Assembly: GCF_030272615.1 (NCBI RefSeq) | Contig: NC_081410.1 | Location: forward strand, 122,326,640 to 122,390,639 | DNA length: 64,000 nucleotides | DNA from: Cryptomeria japonica | Taxonomy: Eukaryota > Streptophyta > Pinopsida > Cupressales > Cupressaceae | Reading direction: 5' to 3' | Shown here: positions 23,290-34,240 of the stretch, in pieces | Layout: every line of letters starts with the position of its first letter | How positions within the stretch are numbered: position 1 is the stretch's first letter | Position numbers and translations under genes: made by a program | The notes under the pieces: model-generated | Told to the model about the DNA's origin: nothing | The model's database searches: none | What the model saw: the letters and a program-made list of their open reading frames with translations, nothing else

Positions 23290-23540
23290 AGTTTTTACCA
23301 CTTTTAATCGAATTCCATGTTCGATCAGACCAAAAAAATAGTTTGATTGAATGTATTATTTTAAATACGTTTGATCAAATATAAAATTATTAAAAAAAGG
23401 GGTTCAATCAAACCCAGGTTTGATCGAACCCCTTTTTTTAAAAGAACATGGTCATTAAAAAACTTTATGCTAGCCATGTTTGATAAAACATGGGTTCGAT
23501 CAAACCCCTTTCGATAGAACATATGTTCGAACCCCCTGAC
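23290..23540. repeat. cluster of TTYGATCRAAC words with a 23-bp hairpin
   Basis: Variants of GGTTTGATCGAACCCC and its complement recur about eight times. At 23392-23439 the two arms are 23 bases each with one mismatch and a two-base loop (CA). Each arm includes an A7 or T7 run and GGGG or CCCC. No gene is nearby. The cluster resembles a decayed palindromic repeat. Confidence 0.85.
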
Positions 23541-24240
23541 TAGAGATGTCCCCCCCAAACTCTCCTAGTTTTTGGATATTTTTGGCCTTCGAGGCTCTAA
23601 TTGAGTGCTCAAATGGAACAATATTGACAAACCCAAATGCATGATAGTAGTACTTGAAGCAATATTTCCAATGATTATAAGTTTAATATAGATTGAGTTT
23701 ATTATGATTTTTTTTAGATTAAGTAAACATAGGTTTCTCACCAAACATCAACTGATTAGTTCAATGCTTATGGAAAAATAGTATTTAACTAGTGAAAAAA
23801 AATCTAAAAAAAATCTACATAATAGGTATTGAAGTCCTCTTTCCAACAACAACAAAAAAAAAGTTTCGATACATACACAACAAGTTACAAGCTACCTAAT
23901 GAACATATGTCAAAATTACAGTTAACTCAACTTCAAAATTTAATAAAATATGAAATACCGAAGATAATGTTATGAAACCAATTGCAAACATTAGATATTG
24001 ATGTTGCAAAACCAAATTCGAAAGAATCACATTCACATGTATTTTCGAAAAAAAATTATGCCTTACCAAATGAGTTTACTCTTTAAAAATGTTTTTTACT
24101 GTTAAAAACTAGTTTTCGAGGGAGATAGAAAAATGGATATAATTGTGGGTCCAGATATAATTGTATAAATTAAAAAAATTAGTAACTACTCTGTAAGAAA
24201 CAATGTGTATACTCTTGTTGGGGGTCAACAATTAAGAATT
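23541..24240. other. AT-rich stretch without recognised feature
   Basis: Nothing supported was seen on either strand. Confidence 0.45.
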
Positions 24241-24244
24241 TGAG

Positions 24245-24960
24245 GGACCATGGTGGCCATGGTATCAACCTTACCTCTCAATCTAGCAATTTTAGTTTCC
24301 TTCTCTGATATCTTCTCCTCAAATTTTTGTTGCAATTGTGTCTTTTCTTCCATTATCTTCTTTTCATGTAGTTGCATCTACTTGACTTGTTTCCATAACT
24401 TTAGTGCAACAGTGGGTCAAGATATTACGGAGTAGAAATGAGGAATTTTGATATCATTAGCAGTTTTTGTTACCTATTCAGTCTCCCTTATAGATTTTTT
24501 ATTCAAATTTTTTTGAGTATAATTTCTTATTCTTTTTGCAGCCATTTTTGTTAACTTATTCAAATTGGTGTCCTCTGCCATGGTAACTTCCTCTTCCTCA
24601 ACTTCCTATTCTTCTATAATATACATCTCAACTTCTTTTATGTCCTCTTCTTACTCTTCCACATTCTATTCTTCCATCTCTTCCATTCTCACCTCCTATT
24701 CCTCACCCACTAGTTGTGGCATTTCCACTAAAACCTCAACACCTTCTTCTGGCCAACCCTTAACAGGCTTGTCAAATGATTAAATATTGGTATTAGAATG
24801 TTATCCTTATTTTTCATTCCAAGAGAAAACAAGGCAACCCCCTACGAATTTTTGTTAAATTCATCCTCTTTTCTCCAAGTTATGGTTTTGGAGGCATTTT
24901 TCATCGCCTCATTCATCTTTGAATACTTAGTATTCAATCTTGAAGATATTACCTTATTAG
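24245..24960 (-). pseudogene. relic of a charged coiled-coil reading frame, unknown family
   Basis: The minus strand contains KIMEEKTQLQQKFEEKISEK and ETKIARLRGKVDTMATMV, preceded by a very Glu-rich stretch with stops and by ASKTITWRKEDEF. It is probably the C-terminal part of a decayed element-encoded protein. I do not recognise the family. The plus-strand Ser-rich frames are its shadows. Confidence 0.45.
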
Positions 24961-26100
24961 TTAAAATTTAAATTTTAACTTAAAGTGATGTTTTTCCTAT
25001 TTTGAGGCGAAATCGGATTCTAAGTATGACTTTACACCATTTTTAGTTCCAAGGTGCCAAATCAGATTTTAAACCTGACACTACACTTTGGTAGTATTTT
25101 TTTGGTGTCTTTCAAACTTATAAGTCCGATTTACACCTCCTTTGGCATTATGGTCTAAATTAGACTTATAAGTCCGGATGACACCATAATGAAGCACAAT
25201 TTTGCAATTAATGATTTTGAGAGTTTGTTTTCATTCGGGTTTCCTTCCTCTTTTATTTTTGATTTGAGACTTTCTTTCTTTTCATTGTTGCATGGAGTGA
25301 AATCACAAGGCATTGAAAGCCGGTCTTGCTCATGCCGAATTCATCCTTTCGTGGTAACCATTTTTCTTATCTTTCTCTTGTGATTCCCAATTTCTCATCT
25401 ATCTTTGGTTTATCACCGCCGGGCTTGAACATGAACTACACACATCGAAGTTTTTACTTCGATGTGTATTTTTAATGTTCAACCCGCATTATTTTTCCTT
25501 TTCATTGATTCACCTTTGAGTTTTATGTAACCTTAGCAATGATGTGGGTTGGGTTTTCACCCGACCCACATCATTAATGTTTGTGAAGTTTTCGATGCCC
25601 TTCTTGCGATGGATGGTGGGGTTGTAGTCCTGCCATACACCAGAGTATGATCTTTGTGGTGCATGGTGTGGCTACGACCCCATCATACACTTTTCCTCTA
25701 TGTTTGTGGTCTCATGGTGGAAGGTGGGATTATGACTTTGCCATGCACTAGAGCATTGCTCCATGGTCCATATTGGGGCCATCATCTTGACCCGCACCTT
25801 GCCTTTCCTCTATGTTTTTATTAAAGTGTTTCCCATAGGTGTTGGTTAGAGTTGTATCTTTGACTCACATTGTTTTAACCTTCAAAGTGCAAGTCGGGGA
25901 TATAACCTTGACTAACACCATTTTTTTCAATTTGTGCAGTATAGTAAGGATGCATATTGGGGATATAATATTGCTATGCACCTCCATTTGAATGTTTGTT
26001 TTTCTCTTAAGTTTTAATCAGACTTATAATTCTGATATGCACTTCTTGTTTTTTCTCACCATTTCTAGGTGCTAATCGGACTTATAAGTCTGATTTGCAC
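24961..26100. repeat. array of about fourteen diverged ~33-bp palindromic units
   Basis: After a perfect 18-bp palindrome (TTAAAATTTAAATTTTAA, 24961-24978), units recur near 25007, 25053, 25104, 25150, 25541, 25609, 25659, 25717, 25765, 25838, 25886, 25948, 26012 and 26069. They have the general form GTGC...GG.CTTATAAG.CC...GCAC. The last (26069-26100) is a 32-bp near-perfect palindrome around GACTTATAAGTC. Others keep the ends and the inverted symmetry but change the letters. Two further hairpins have perfect arms: CACATCGAAGT with ACTTCGATGTG (25441-25466), and AATGATGTGGGT with ACCCACATCATT (25538-25575). Spacers are 15-70 bp in most cases and mostly unique. Confidence 0.75.
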
Positions 26101-26120
26101 TGATTGCACACACTTACGAA

Positions 26121-29100
26121 TTGGAAATATTAGACCAATTTGAGCTCAATCAAAGGTTTTTTTTCTACCAAAGGGGATTCTTAAATACTTGTAAGGAGGC
26201 TAATTGGCTCAAATATGGTGATGATATTTTCAATGTTGCAAAGCAATTATTTTCAAATGATGGAGCCATCACCAAGCAAAAGAATAATGAAGTTAAAAAA
26301 GAAAGAGCTTCATCCACTTTTTCCTCTTTATTCTGTATCATCCAATATTGACAATATCAGAGATACAAAAATAAGGCATGTAGATCTTGATAAATTTATG
26401 AAAAGAGTTAGAGAGCCACTAGTGTCCTACAAGATGAAGCCCACTATTAACAATGAAATTCATTTGGTCATGACATTCCCTATATCGGCACAAAACCCTA
26501 AATTTGTGTTGGCCTTGGATAACAAATATGATCCTGCAACTAGATCAGTGAAGGATAAATAGGGGAAAAAGACTCTTATCAAGCTTGATGATGATTTATT
26601 TGATACCATTTTCAAGTGCCCACACATTGATCAATATGCCGACATTGATATGCAATCAAAATTGACCTACTATGATAATAATAACACACTAAGTGCATGA
26701 GAAACATCAATGCAAATTGGTTGAAGACTCCCAGGCCAACAATTGCAAGGTGGCTCGAGACTCTTCCTCAAAGTGATTCCATTGAAGAGGTCAATGATTT
26801 GATTACTCTTCTTACAACTTCTAACACATATTACAAGTGGATGTACCAATACATTCACATTATTAGGCAGAATAAGAAGTAAATATATTGGGGCAAGCAG
26901 ATTGCAGATGCATTGTGCAATTAGTTGACCAAAGTGCCTACCACCTTGAAGTTCTACATGACTTCATATCTTGTCTATGCAGCCGCCTCAATGAGGCATT
27001 TTTCGGGTTTATCTACCATAGGTGATAGGAATTATATTCCTATTTACCAATACTTTACTCATCTAACTCTCAAAGAGAGATTGCATTATTTTAGGAGAGT
27101 CAACAATGCTTTCTTTGCTCACTATATGTGTATGTTTGATAAAGATCTTAAGAAGAAGAGAGTGTCAGATGAGGCTTGGAATGTACTAAAACAATATGGT
27201 TGTATCTTTTTGTAGTTCCCTACATTCACATATCTCCAGATTGGATGTTTTGATGATGAACCTTTCATGTTTCCAAGGTATCCATTGGACAAAATCATTG
27301 TTATGGAAAAGGATCCTCTGATGATATCAATACATGAGTGTCAGTCTAGTGCTCATAAGAATGGTCTCAAGTTCTCCATCAACATTGGGATATATTCTAT
27401 TAATTCTATCTACAAGGCCCAATCCATGGAGGATGAAATGAGGAGAGTGACTATGAAATTCTTCAAGGTCAGATAACATTTTGACTACAAAGGTTTCAAA
27501 AATAAAATCAAGAAAAGTTACACTCATATTTACCAGATTGAAAATGTGTGGATTGAATGCAGAACTGAAGAGGATATCAAGAGGCTCGACTATTATCGTT
27601 TGATGGTAGAACAAATTGAAAATTTGGATCTTGCTGATATTCCTAAAGATCTTGAGCATGATGGAGACATCTTGGATCCTATGTATGAAAAGAACAAAGT
27701 TGTTGGTTCTCCTTTACCTTTGATCCAATGGTCTCAAAAGGAGAATACTTCGATAGGGACAAGTTCCAAAACATCCTTGCAAATACCAATGTTTGGTTAA
27801 CTTAGCGAGGTATTCAATTGAAGCCTTTCCAGATTGGATTTGGGGATGATAGTGTCGGTCCTATGGGTAAGACTTTAGAGTTGAGAACAAAAAATAGATA
27901 GGTTACAACATACCCAAAGGATCCTAATTCAAATTCACAGTGGGGAAAGGTAAGAGTCAAGGGGAATCATCAACACAAGAGACTCAATTTGATGACGTAG
28001 CTGATGAAGAAAGTGAGCAAGTAGAAGACGAAGAGCATGGAATGAAGCATAAAGAAGAAGAAGAATTTTACGAGGAGGTATTACTTGAAATCCCAAGTAC
28101 TTCCTAGTCTCAAGAGACACAAGAAGGTGTTCCTCCTATGTCATAGAATGCCACAGGTACAACTTCAGTTTAAATTTCTGACACTATTCCTTTTGGTTCC
28201 ACTATCTCATTTTAATCTCAAGCTCCTGAGGTCCATGTCATTCCTTCTACAACTACTAGTGAGTCTTCCCTTGACACTCCTCACAACAACCTTGATATTG
28301 TTTTCCTTCCTAACATCTCTGAGGTTACTTCTTCTATGTTGGAATATTTTGATAAGTTTATTTCAGAAGCTCAAGATCCTCGTAGGGTTTCTATTGCCCA
28401 AAATCCACCTAGTATTGTTACCTCCCACTTCACCCATTGTTACTACAAGTATTCAACCTCAAGAATTGGCATCACAAGTATTGAATGTTGGAGTGGATGA
28501 TGATACACGTTTGCCACCTTGACTAGTATCTAACACTCCTAAGAGAAATAAGCAAGCCATCTCTCCAAATGTCTTGAATTCCAGTTAGTTGATTCCTACT
28601 AAAATCAAAGGTACAAAGAAGGCCAAAAATTTATCTAGAGTGAAGGTGGATAAATCAAAGAATAAATATGTGGAAATGACAATTCCTCATCTAGACATGG
28701 ATTTGGATAAAGTGTAGCCTAAAAATTATGTCATCAATAGAATTAACTTGGGAAAACAAACACATGAAGGAGTAGTGGAAGATGCTCAAACATCTTTTGC
28801 ATACCTTGTGGCAATGTTCAATGAAAAAAAGGTCAAGAAAGAAATTAAAGAAACAGGTAGATCAAGTCACAAATGTTTTGATCAAGATAACCAAATCATA
28901 AGAGATAATTGAGCCTGCCACTTCTTCAGTGGACGAGAAAATCATTAAACAAGATGAACAGGTTAATTCTCATGGGAGAATAGTTGGTGAATGGATGGAT
29001 ATGTCGTTGAGCCAAGGATCTCATCTCTTACATTCAATGGTCACTCTAATGAATAATCTAGAGGAGATAGAGACTTAGATTGATAAAACTTTGAATTTAT

Positions 29101-29670
29101 TTTCAAATGAATTAGAGACATATGAGAAGGAATTTGACTCTTGGTCAAAGTTAGAAGATTTCCAATTGGATGTTCTAGTTGACAATGGATTAATTCTTTC
29201 AAGAAATATGTATATTGAACAAAAGGAGGTACTAGAACATCAAATGAATGTTCTAGAGGCATTTATCAAAGACATGAGAAAAGCTCAGAAGGAGTGCAAT
29301 GACAAAGGAAAATACATCATTGAGAAGATATCGACACTTCCTTGCACCTTCCTCAATGAGAATCAAAAACCTCTTCATGAAGAAGTCATCGTCAAAGAAT
29401 TCAGTCTACTTGTTGGTGAATAAGTTGATAAACATGAGTTCTCATTATCTTCAATTAATAAGTTCATAGATATCCAAGTTAATCTGGATGATCTAGCCTC
29501 TCTTTTGAAAAAACACATTAAATGTTTCACACGCCTTAGAAACTCTATTACCCAGGTCAAGGTTATCACAAGTCACACCAAAGGACCTGATAAAGAACAT
29601 ATTAAAGCAGTTCTGCAGAAGCTCTAGGAGTTTATGAAACAAGATCAAAATGGAGTGTCTGGTGACACTT
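26121..29670 (+). pseudogene. long decayed reading frame of unknown family, about 1,100 codons
   Basis: Successive plus-strand frames join into one protein-like text. An N-terminal part contains FELNQRFFFYQRGF and VDLDKFMKRVREPL. A folded-looking middle contains RPTIARWLETLPQSDS, YFTHLTLKERLHYFRR and FFAHYMCMFDKDLKKK. A Glu-rich linker lies around 27950-28090. A C-terminal coiled coil follows (LETYEKEFDSWSKLEDFQ; VLEHQMNVLEAFIKDMRK). Stops and shifts occur every 60-120 codons. No protease, integrase, RT or zinc knuckle was found. The layout (helical domain, charged linker, coiled coil) resembles the second frame of element 2 at 41.2-44.3 kb. Common ancestry is a guess, because I could not align them convincingly. 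Confidence 0.55.
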
Positions 29671-29830
29671 AGTATTTTATATAGTTTGGATACATTTTGC
29701 AATAAGATTCTGACACCTCAAGTGTCATTTTGTATTTAAGTTTTTGCACCTAGGCAATGCATGAGTTGTAAGTCAAATAGGACTCTTCTTTGATTTAGTC
29801 ATAGTTTTTCCTAGATTTTCTCAATGCGCC

Positions 29831-29831
29831 T

Positions 29832-29878
<47 letters not shown>

Positions 29879-29879
29879 G
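29831..29879. repeat. (CA)n(TA)n microsatellite
   Basis: A CA run of about 26 bases passes into a TA run of about 22 bases, immediately left of the inverted-repeat element. Confidence 0.95.
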
Positions 29880-29891
29880 ATGTTGCTCATT

Positions 29892-31103
29892 GGGTGGGTG
29901 CAAGAAGTTGGGTCCCAATTCCACGGAAGTCTGTGAGCAAAAAATTTTGCCGCTAGAAACGAGTGCCCATTTTTAAAGAAATGGACACCCATTTAGCTTT
30001 GGGGCCCCAACCCATAAAAATAAAACGGGTGCACGTTTTGAAAAACGGGTGCCCATTTAGGATCAAACCACCGTAGAGAAATGGGTGCACAATTTTTAGA
30101 AACGGGTACCTGTTTCTTCTAAAAACGGGTACACGTTTCTAAAAATAGGCACACGTTTCTTAAAATGCTATAAATTTCAAAACGGGTGCCCATTTTTTGA
30201 ATTTTAAATAATAGGTGCCCGTTTCATAAAACATGGAGCAGGAAAAACACTCATGCCTCGGTTTTGGTTTTGGGTTAGGCTTGGTGGAACCAAGCCTATG
30301 CTTGGACCTCCAAAAAATGGCTAAGGCATTGGAATACTAGATTTATGCCTTGCCGTAATTTTTTGAAGGTCTTCCTGATCGTATTTTTTGATGAAACAAA
30401 AACCCATTAGAGTTCTCACTATCCTGAATTAAAAAATCTAAATTTCATAGTGATATGATTATTTTTACTATTTTATTATTATTTATTAATCAAAAGTGGT
30501 ACCTAAATGTAAAATAGCGAGGTTCAGTAAAACTTAAATAACTTTTTATTTTTAGGTTTTTTGGAAAATAAATTATTTGACATCAATCCACATACAATTA
30601 CTTTGAAGATTAAAAAAAATAAAATTAAAAAATATGAAATTTTCATCAAATTATGGTCGTCATACACCAGATGTTTTGAAAATGTATTTTATAGTCAATT
30701 AAAAATTAACAAAAAAAATATATTCAATAAAAAAATAAGAAAAAAAATTCTCATCAATATTTGGTGTCTTAGGTATATTTTCCTAGAAGGATTTGCAAAA
30801 TTTCATTTATCTACGTCAAAATATGGTGGTCGTACACATGTGTGGGATGGTCCCGAAACAAGCATTTTGAAAAAGTGGTTTTAAACATGGCTACTAAAAC
30901 GAAATGTCTACCATGTGGGTATAGAAATAAATTACATATTTGAAAAATAGACTCCGAGCACTACATTTTCTATTACTGAAGTTTTTTCAGATTCAATTTA
31001 AAAGTGCCTCAAATTTTGACATCAATCGACAAAAAAATTGAAAAATAGGGAAAACACTTCCACTTTTTGCCCAAAAGCGGGACTCGACTTCTTGCAGCCA
31101 CCC
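29892..31103. mobile_element. candidate non-autonomous element with 25-bp terminal inverted repeats
   Basis: The left end, 29892-29916, begins GGGTGGGTGCAAGAAGTTGG. The reverse complement of the right end, 31079-31103, begins GGGTGGCTGCAAGAAGTCGA. Over 25 bases there are three mismatches. The interior of about 1.16 kb has no transposase-like frame. A clear target-site duplication is not visible, although ATT occurs next to both ends with one base of slack. Superfamily unknown. The two ends were matched by eye. Confidence 0.55.
29950..30232. repeat. about ten copies of an AAACGGGTGCCCGTTT-like motif
   Basis: Variants such as AAACGGGTGCACGTTT, AAACGGGTGCCCATTT, AAACGGGTACACGTTT and ATAGGTGCCCGTTT recur about every 15-45 bases. 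Each copy is itself nearly palindromic. The series lies in the left quarter of the inverted-repeat element. Confidence 0.85.
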
Positions 31104-31990
31104 TATTGTAATTTTTATCTTTTATCTATATGCAAAAAAACTCTACCTAAGTGAAGAGCAAAAGTGAAACTTTGTGTTCCTATTGTTATTTTGCAAGCTT
31201 ATAAGAATATACCTTTGGCAATCAAACTTTGTGTTGGCTTCATTGTGTTCTTGGTAAGAGTATTCTTATCGAATCTTATTTTGCATGAGTAAAGGCTTTG
31301 TGGAAAAATATTGTTAAAGAGTAGAATAAGTGTTGTCTTGTGAACTTTGTGTCATATTTCAACTCTTTTTATTAGAATTAAGAATAGGTGAAAGTGTTAT
31401 CATTTCGAAGACTTTGAGATTCATATTGGTACTTTCAAGAATAAAATTAGCTGAAATATAGTAAGATAACACTTTAAGGACTTTGTGCTTTATTTTTTCA
31501 TCTTGAAAAAGGAAATCGTAATTTGAAGAGTTTGTGTTTCATGTTATCGTTTTAAAGAACTATTATCAAAAGTTGTAACAAGATAATCAAAATAAAGACT
31601 TTGAGCTTTACTTTGATTATCTTAATTTAATATTGTGGTTTACAAAGAAACTATTTGAAAAAGTGTTGATAGGAAAATATTTATTTTTAAGACTTTGAGC
31701 TTAAGCACTCTTTCTCATCCTGGAGAAGCAACGGGGACTTTGGGCCTTTATAGAAACTTTAGTTCTTCATCTATTTTTAGTTTGTTCATTCAGACATTTT
31801 GAGTTAATTTGTAACATTGAAATTGTAAGAATTATTGTTGCTCTATATTGTAAATTCTTTCCTAAAGAAAGAGGAGAGAGTAACATCTATTCTGAAAAAG
31901 AGGATAGGATGATGTACCGTCCAAGCTTAATTAAATACCAGAAGTTGTTTTTTTATTCTAGATAGATGGAGTAATAAGTTAAAGGGGGAG
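31104..31990. repeat. degenerate repeats around GACTTTGAGCTT
   Basis: At least ten short variants (AACTTTGTG, GACTTTGTGCTTTAT, GACTTTGAGCTTTAC, GACTTTGAGCTTAAG, GACTTTGGGCC) occur between 31160 and 31750 at 40-100 bp intervals. No frame runs through them. They may be part of an LTR or untranslated leader of an unidentified element. Confidence 0.6.
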
Positions 31991-32393
31991 CCTTCCCTTA
32001 GAAACTGGGAGAGATTCAATCTCACACACTGTGGCTGAAACCGCAATTTTTTAAACTTCTCTAGTTTGCAAAATTTTCAACTAACACAGAAGAAACTTAT
32101 TCCCTACCCATATAAGTGACCTTATTTTGAACAAGTATTCTCTCTCATTGATGGTTTCAGAGGTAATGTAGAGAATTGTATTAGTCTTATCCGTACTCTT
32201 CTTAGCACCTTCTTTGTCTTTGAGCCTGTGAGATTTCCCAAGTGTCTTAAAAAAAAGGTGGATTTTTTCTTTTTAATTTTTCTTCTCTACCACCATGGAA
32301 ACAAACAGTTCTTGCTTAGTGAATCTAAAAGCAATAGGTGGTGGCTTCTCTAAAACAAAAGGAGTGGTGGTAGCTTTTTATTTTTATAATGAT
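31991..32393 (-). pseudogene. relic of an unknown reading frame, part 1 (split by solo LTR)
   Basis: The minus strand contains TTTPFVLEKPPPIAFRFTKQ and then ELFVSMVVEKKN, followed by Lys-rich text with stops. It may continue the relic to the right of the LTR insertion. No family recognised. Confidence 0.35.
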
Positions 32394-32398
32394 GGTTA

Positions 32399-33398
32399 TG
32401 TTAGAATTATGTCATTGATATCATTGATATTTTGGTGATCCGACATCATGGGTTCGACATACTTTGGCACAGTTTCTATGAGCTCCGGTACTTTTGTTTG
32501 GTTTGGCCTATTCTGGTGTTTGTTTTTGAATCTACATCAAATGTTTTTGCAAGGCTTCAGGATCATGTTGTATTCTAATGTCTACATTGGATATTTCTAA
32601 TAGTAAAGTGTTTGACGCAACACTACTATGGGTTTGGTAATAAAGTACCCCGTCTTTTGGATTTGTTCAACATCAACTTTTTTTTGGTTCGGTCTCATCT
32701 GGAATCATCGACAAGATATTAGTTCTAGTTAATCATGCTTATTTCTATATCTTTGCTAAAATTATTTTTGTGTTTTGGCCGACATCCACGATATGTTAAA
32801 GCCCAGTTCTTGCAGTAGCATGTAAAGGATCTCTTTGGGCTAACCTTTACTCTAGCTAAGCCGACCTTCATGAAAACCTACTCAGTATATATTTAGTTGC
32901 CTAGTGATGAGTAATGTATGGTCTTTTTAATCATTAATTTGTATATACAACAAATGAAAAAGAGTCTATGTTATGTATAGTGAATATAAAAAAGTGCTTA
33001 TGAACAGTGAATTTAAAAGTGTTTATGCACCTCAACGTAATTGTATCTCATACATATGACTAATGCAATTATAACAGTTCAATTTTTTAATATTGGCTTC
33101 AAGCCACCGTCTGATAGTGAGTTGTTATACTTTGGACATGAGTCCATCTCACAATGAGCCACCCCTTTTTGTACTCTATAACGGATTATATAATATTGAG
33201 AGCTAATCCTCTCCAATTTTTTTCCATCTTGGGTTTTCCACATATAAAATATTGATGTCATGTGGTGTACTCTATTTTGCTTACTGTTCCTTTTATTTTT
33301 GCAATTTAGTTATGTTATGTGGATGGTTGCTTGAAATTTTTAATAAATTCAAAGGAATACTGATTCACCCCCCCTCTCAGTATTCTGGATGTTCAACA
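32399..33398 (+). mobile_element. solo LTR, about 1.0 kb
   Basis: Begins TGTTAGAATTATGTCATTGA and ends CCCCCCCTCTCAGTATTC...TTCAACA, the standard Copia LTR end in this window. It contains a CCATCTTGGGTTTTCCACAT block that corresponds to the TTTCCCATTTGGGTTTCCAC block of the other LTRs. No primer-binding site follows and no second copy is adjacent. The flanks are GGTTA (left) and TGTTA (right), a target duplication with one mismatch. Confidence 0.7.
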
Positions 33399-34240
33399 TG
33401 TTATTATTTTTTAGCAAGAAAATGGGGTTTCTTTTTCAATTCCACAGATGGAGGATGAGACTCTAGTCTTTTCTTCTTCTTAGTAGAAATAGGCAATTAC
33501 TCCTAAACCTTCTATTTGGTTGTAGAACTCTCATCTATTTTAACCTTTTTTCTCCCTGAGGGTTTTGTTCTTGCCACTCAAGGAACAAATTTCTCCCCAT
33601 GTTCTTTCCTCTTCATAAAGGAATCTTTTTATTTCCCCTTGCTTGGTATAGCAACAAGAATTTTATCATTAGGTTTTTGTTGGAGTCTTTCCTTTATCTA
33701 TACTCAGTTTCCCCTTAGATTGTTTCTCAGTCTCCTTGGTTTTAGTTATAGATGTGGCTTTTTGAGCCAACTTATGGCCTCTAGTTTTGACTATAGGAGG
33801 AATTGTTTGAGGTTCCTCTATTTCACTTCTAGATGGTTCAAATTCAGGGGTTTCAGACTAGTCAAAAGTATCTTCTCCCTTAGGGGTTCAAATTCAGGGG
33901 TTTCAGACTAGTCAAAAGTATCTTCTTCCTTAGGGGAGATAGATTTTCCTTGCTCTATATCACACAGTTGTTTGCTACTCTCCCCACTTTCTATTCCACT
34001 AAACCTTAATATTCTAACCTCAGGGCCTAAATTTAAATGCCTAAGTTTATTTAATTTCAATAATTCCAATAAAATCATGTCTGAAAAATAAATATTAAAA
34101 CTAATAAACAATTCACATGTTATCACACATCCTCCGAGGTCAGCAATAAGGCAATTTATAGATACACTAAAGCACATCACTAGTTGGCCCAAAAACATAA
34201 CTTCCAAATGAATAGACCCAATGTAGATTCCCACACACCA
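33399..34240 (-). pseudogene. relic of an unknown reading frame, part 2, with a 50-bp tandem duplication
   Basis: The minus strand has short open pieces (ISPKEEDTFD; KRLESHPPSVELKKKPHF) broken by stops. The 50-bp unit starting GTTCAAATTCAGGGG at 33836 is repeated from 33886 with one or two changes. The plus-strand frame across 33.5-33.9 kb is a shadow. Family unknown. Confidence 0.35.

Noticed and set aside
23392-23439. Rho-independent terminator
   Set aside because: The hairpin with a T-run looks like one, but the context is plant nuclear and no bacterial gene is near.
24961-26100. CRISPR-like array
   Set aside because: Repeats with spacers superficially fit, but units are strongly diverged, spacing is irregular, there is no cas gene and the DNA is plant nuclear.
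30561-30884. Plus-strand 107-codon frame inside the inverted-repeat element
   Set aside because: Very Lys/Ile-rich because of AT content; no domain or homologous frame seen, so not called as a transposase.
33516-33911. Plus-strand 131-codon frame
   Set aside because: Lies antisense to relic coding text and contains part of a tandem duplication; no support as a gene.
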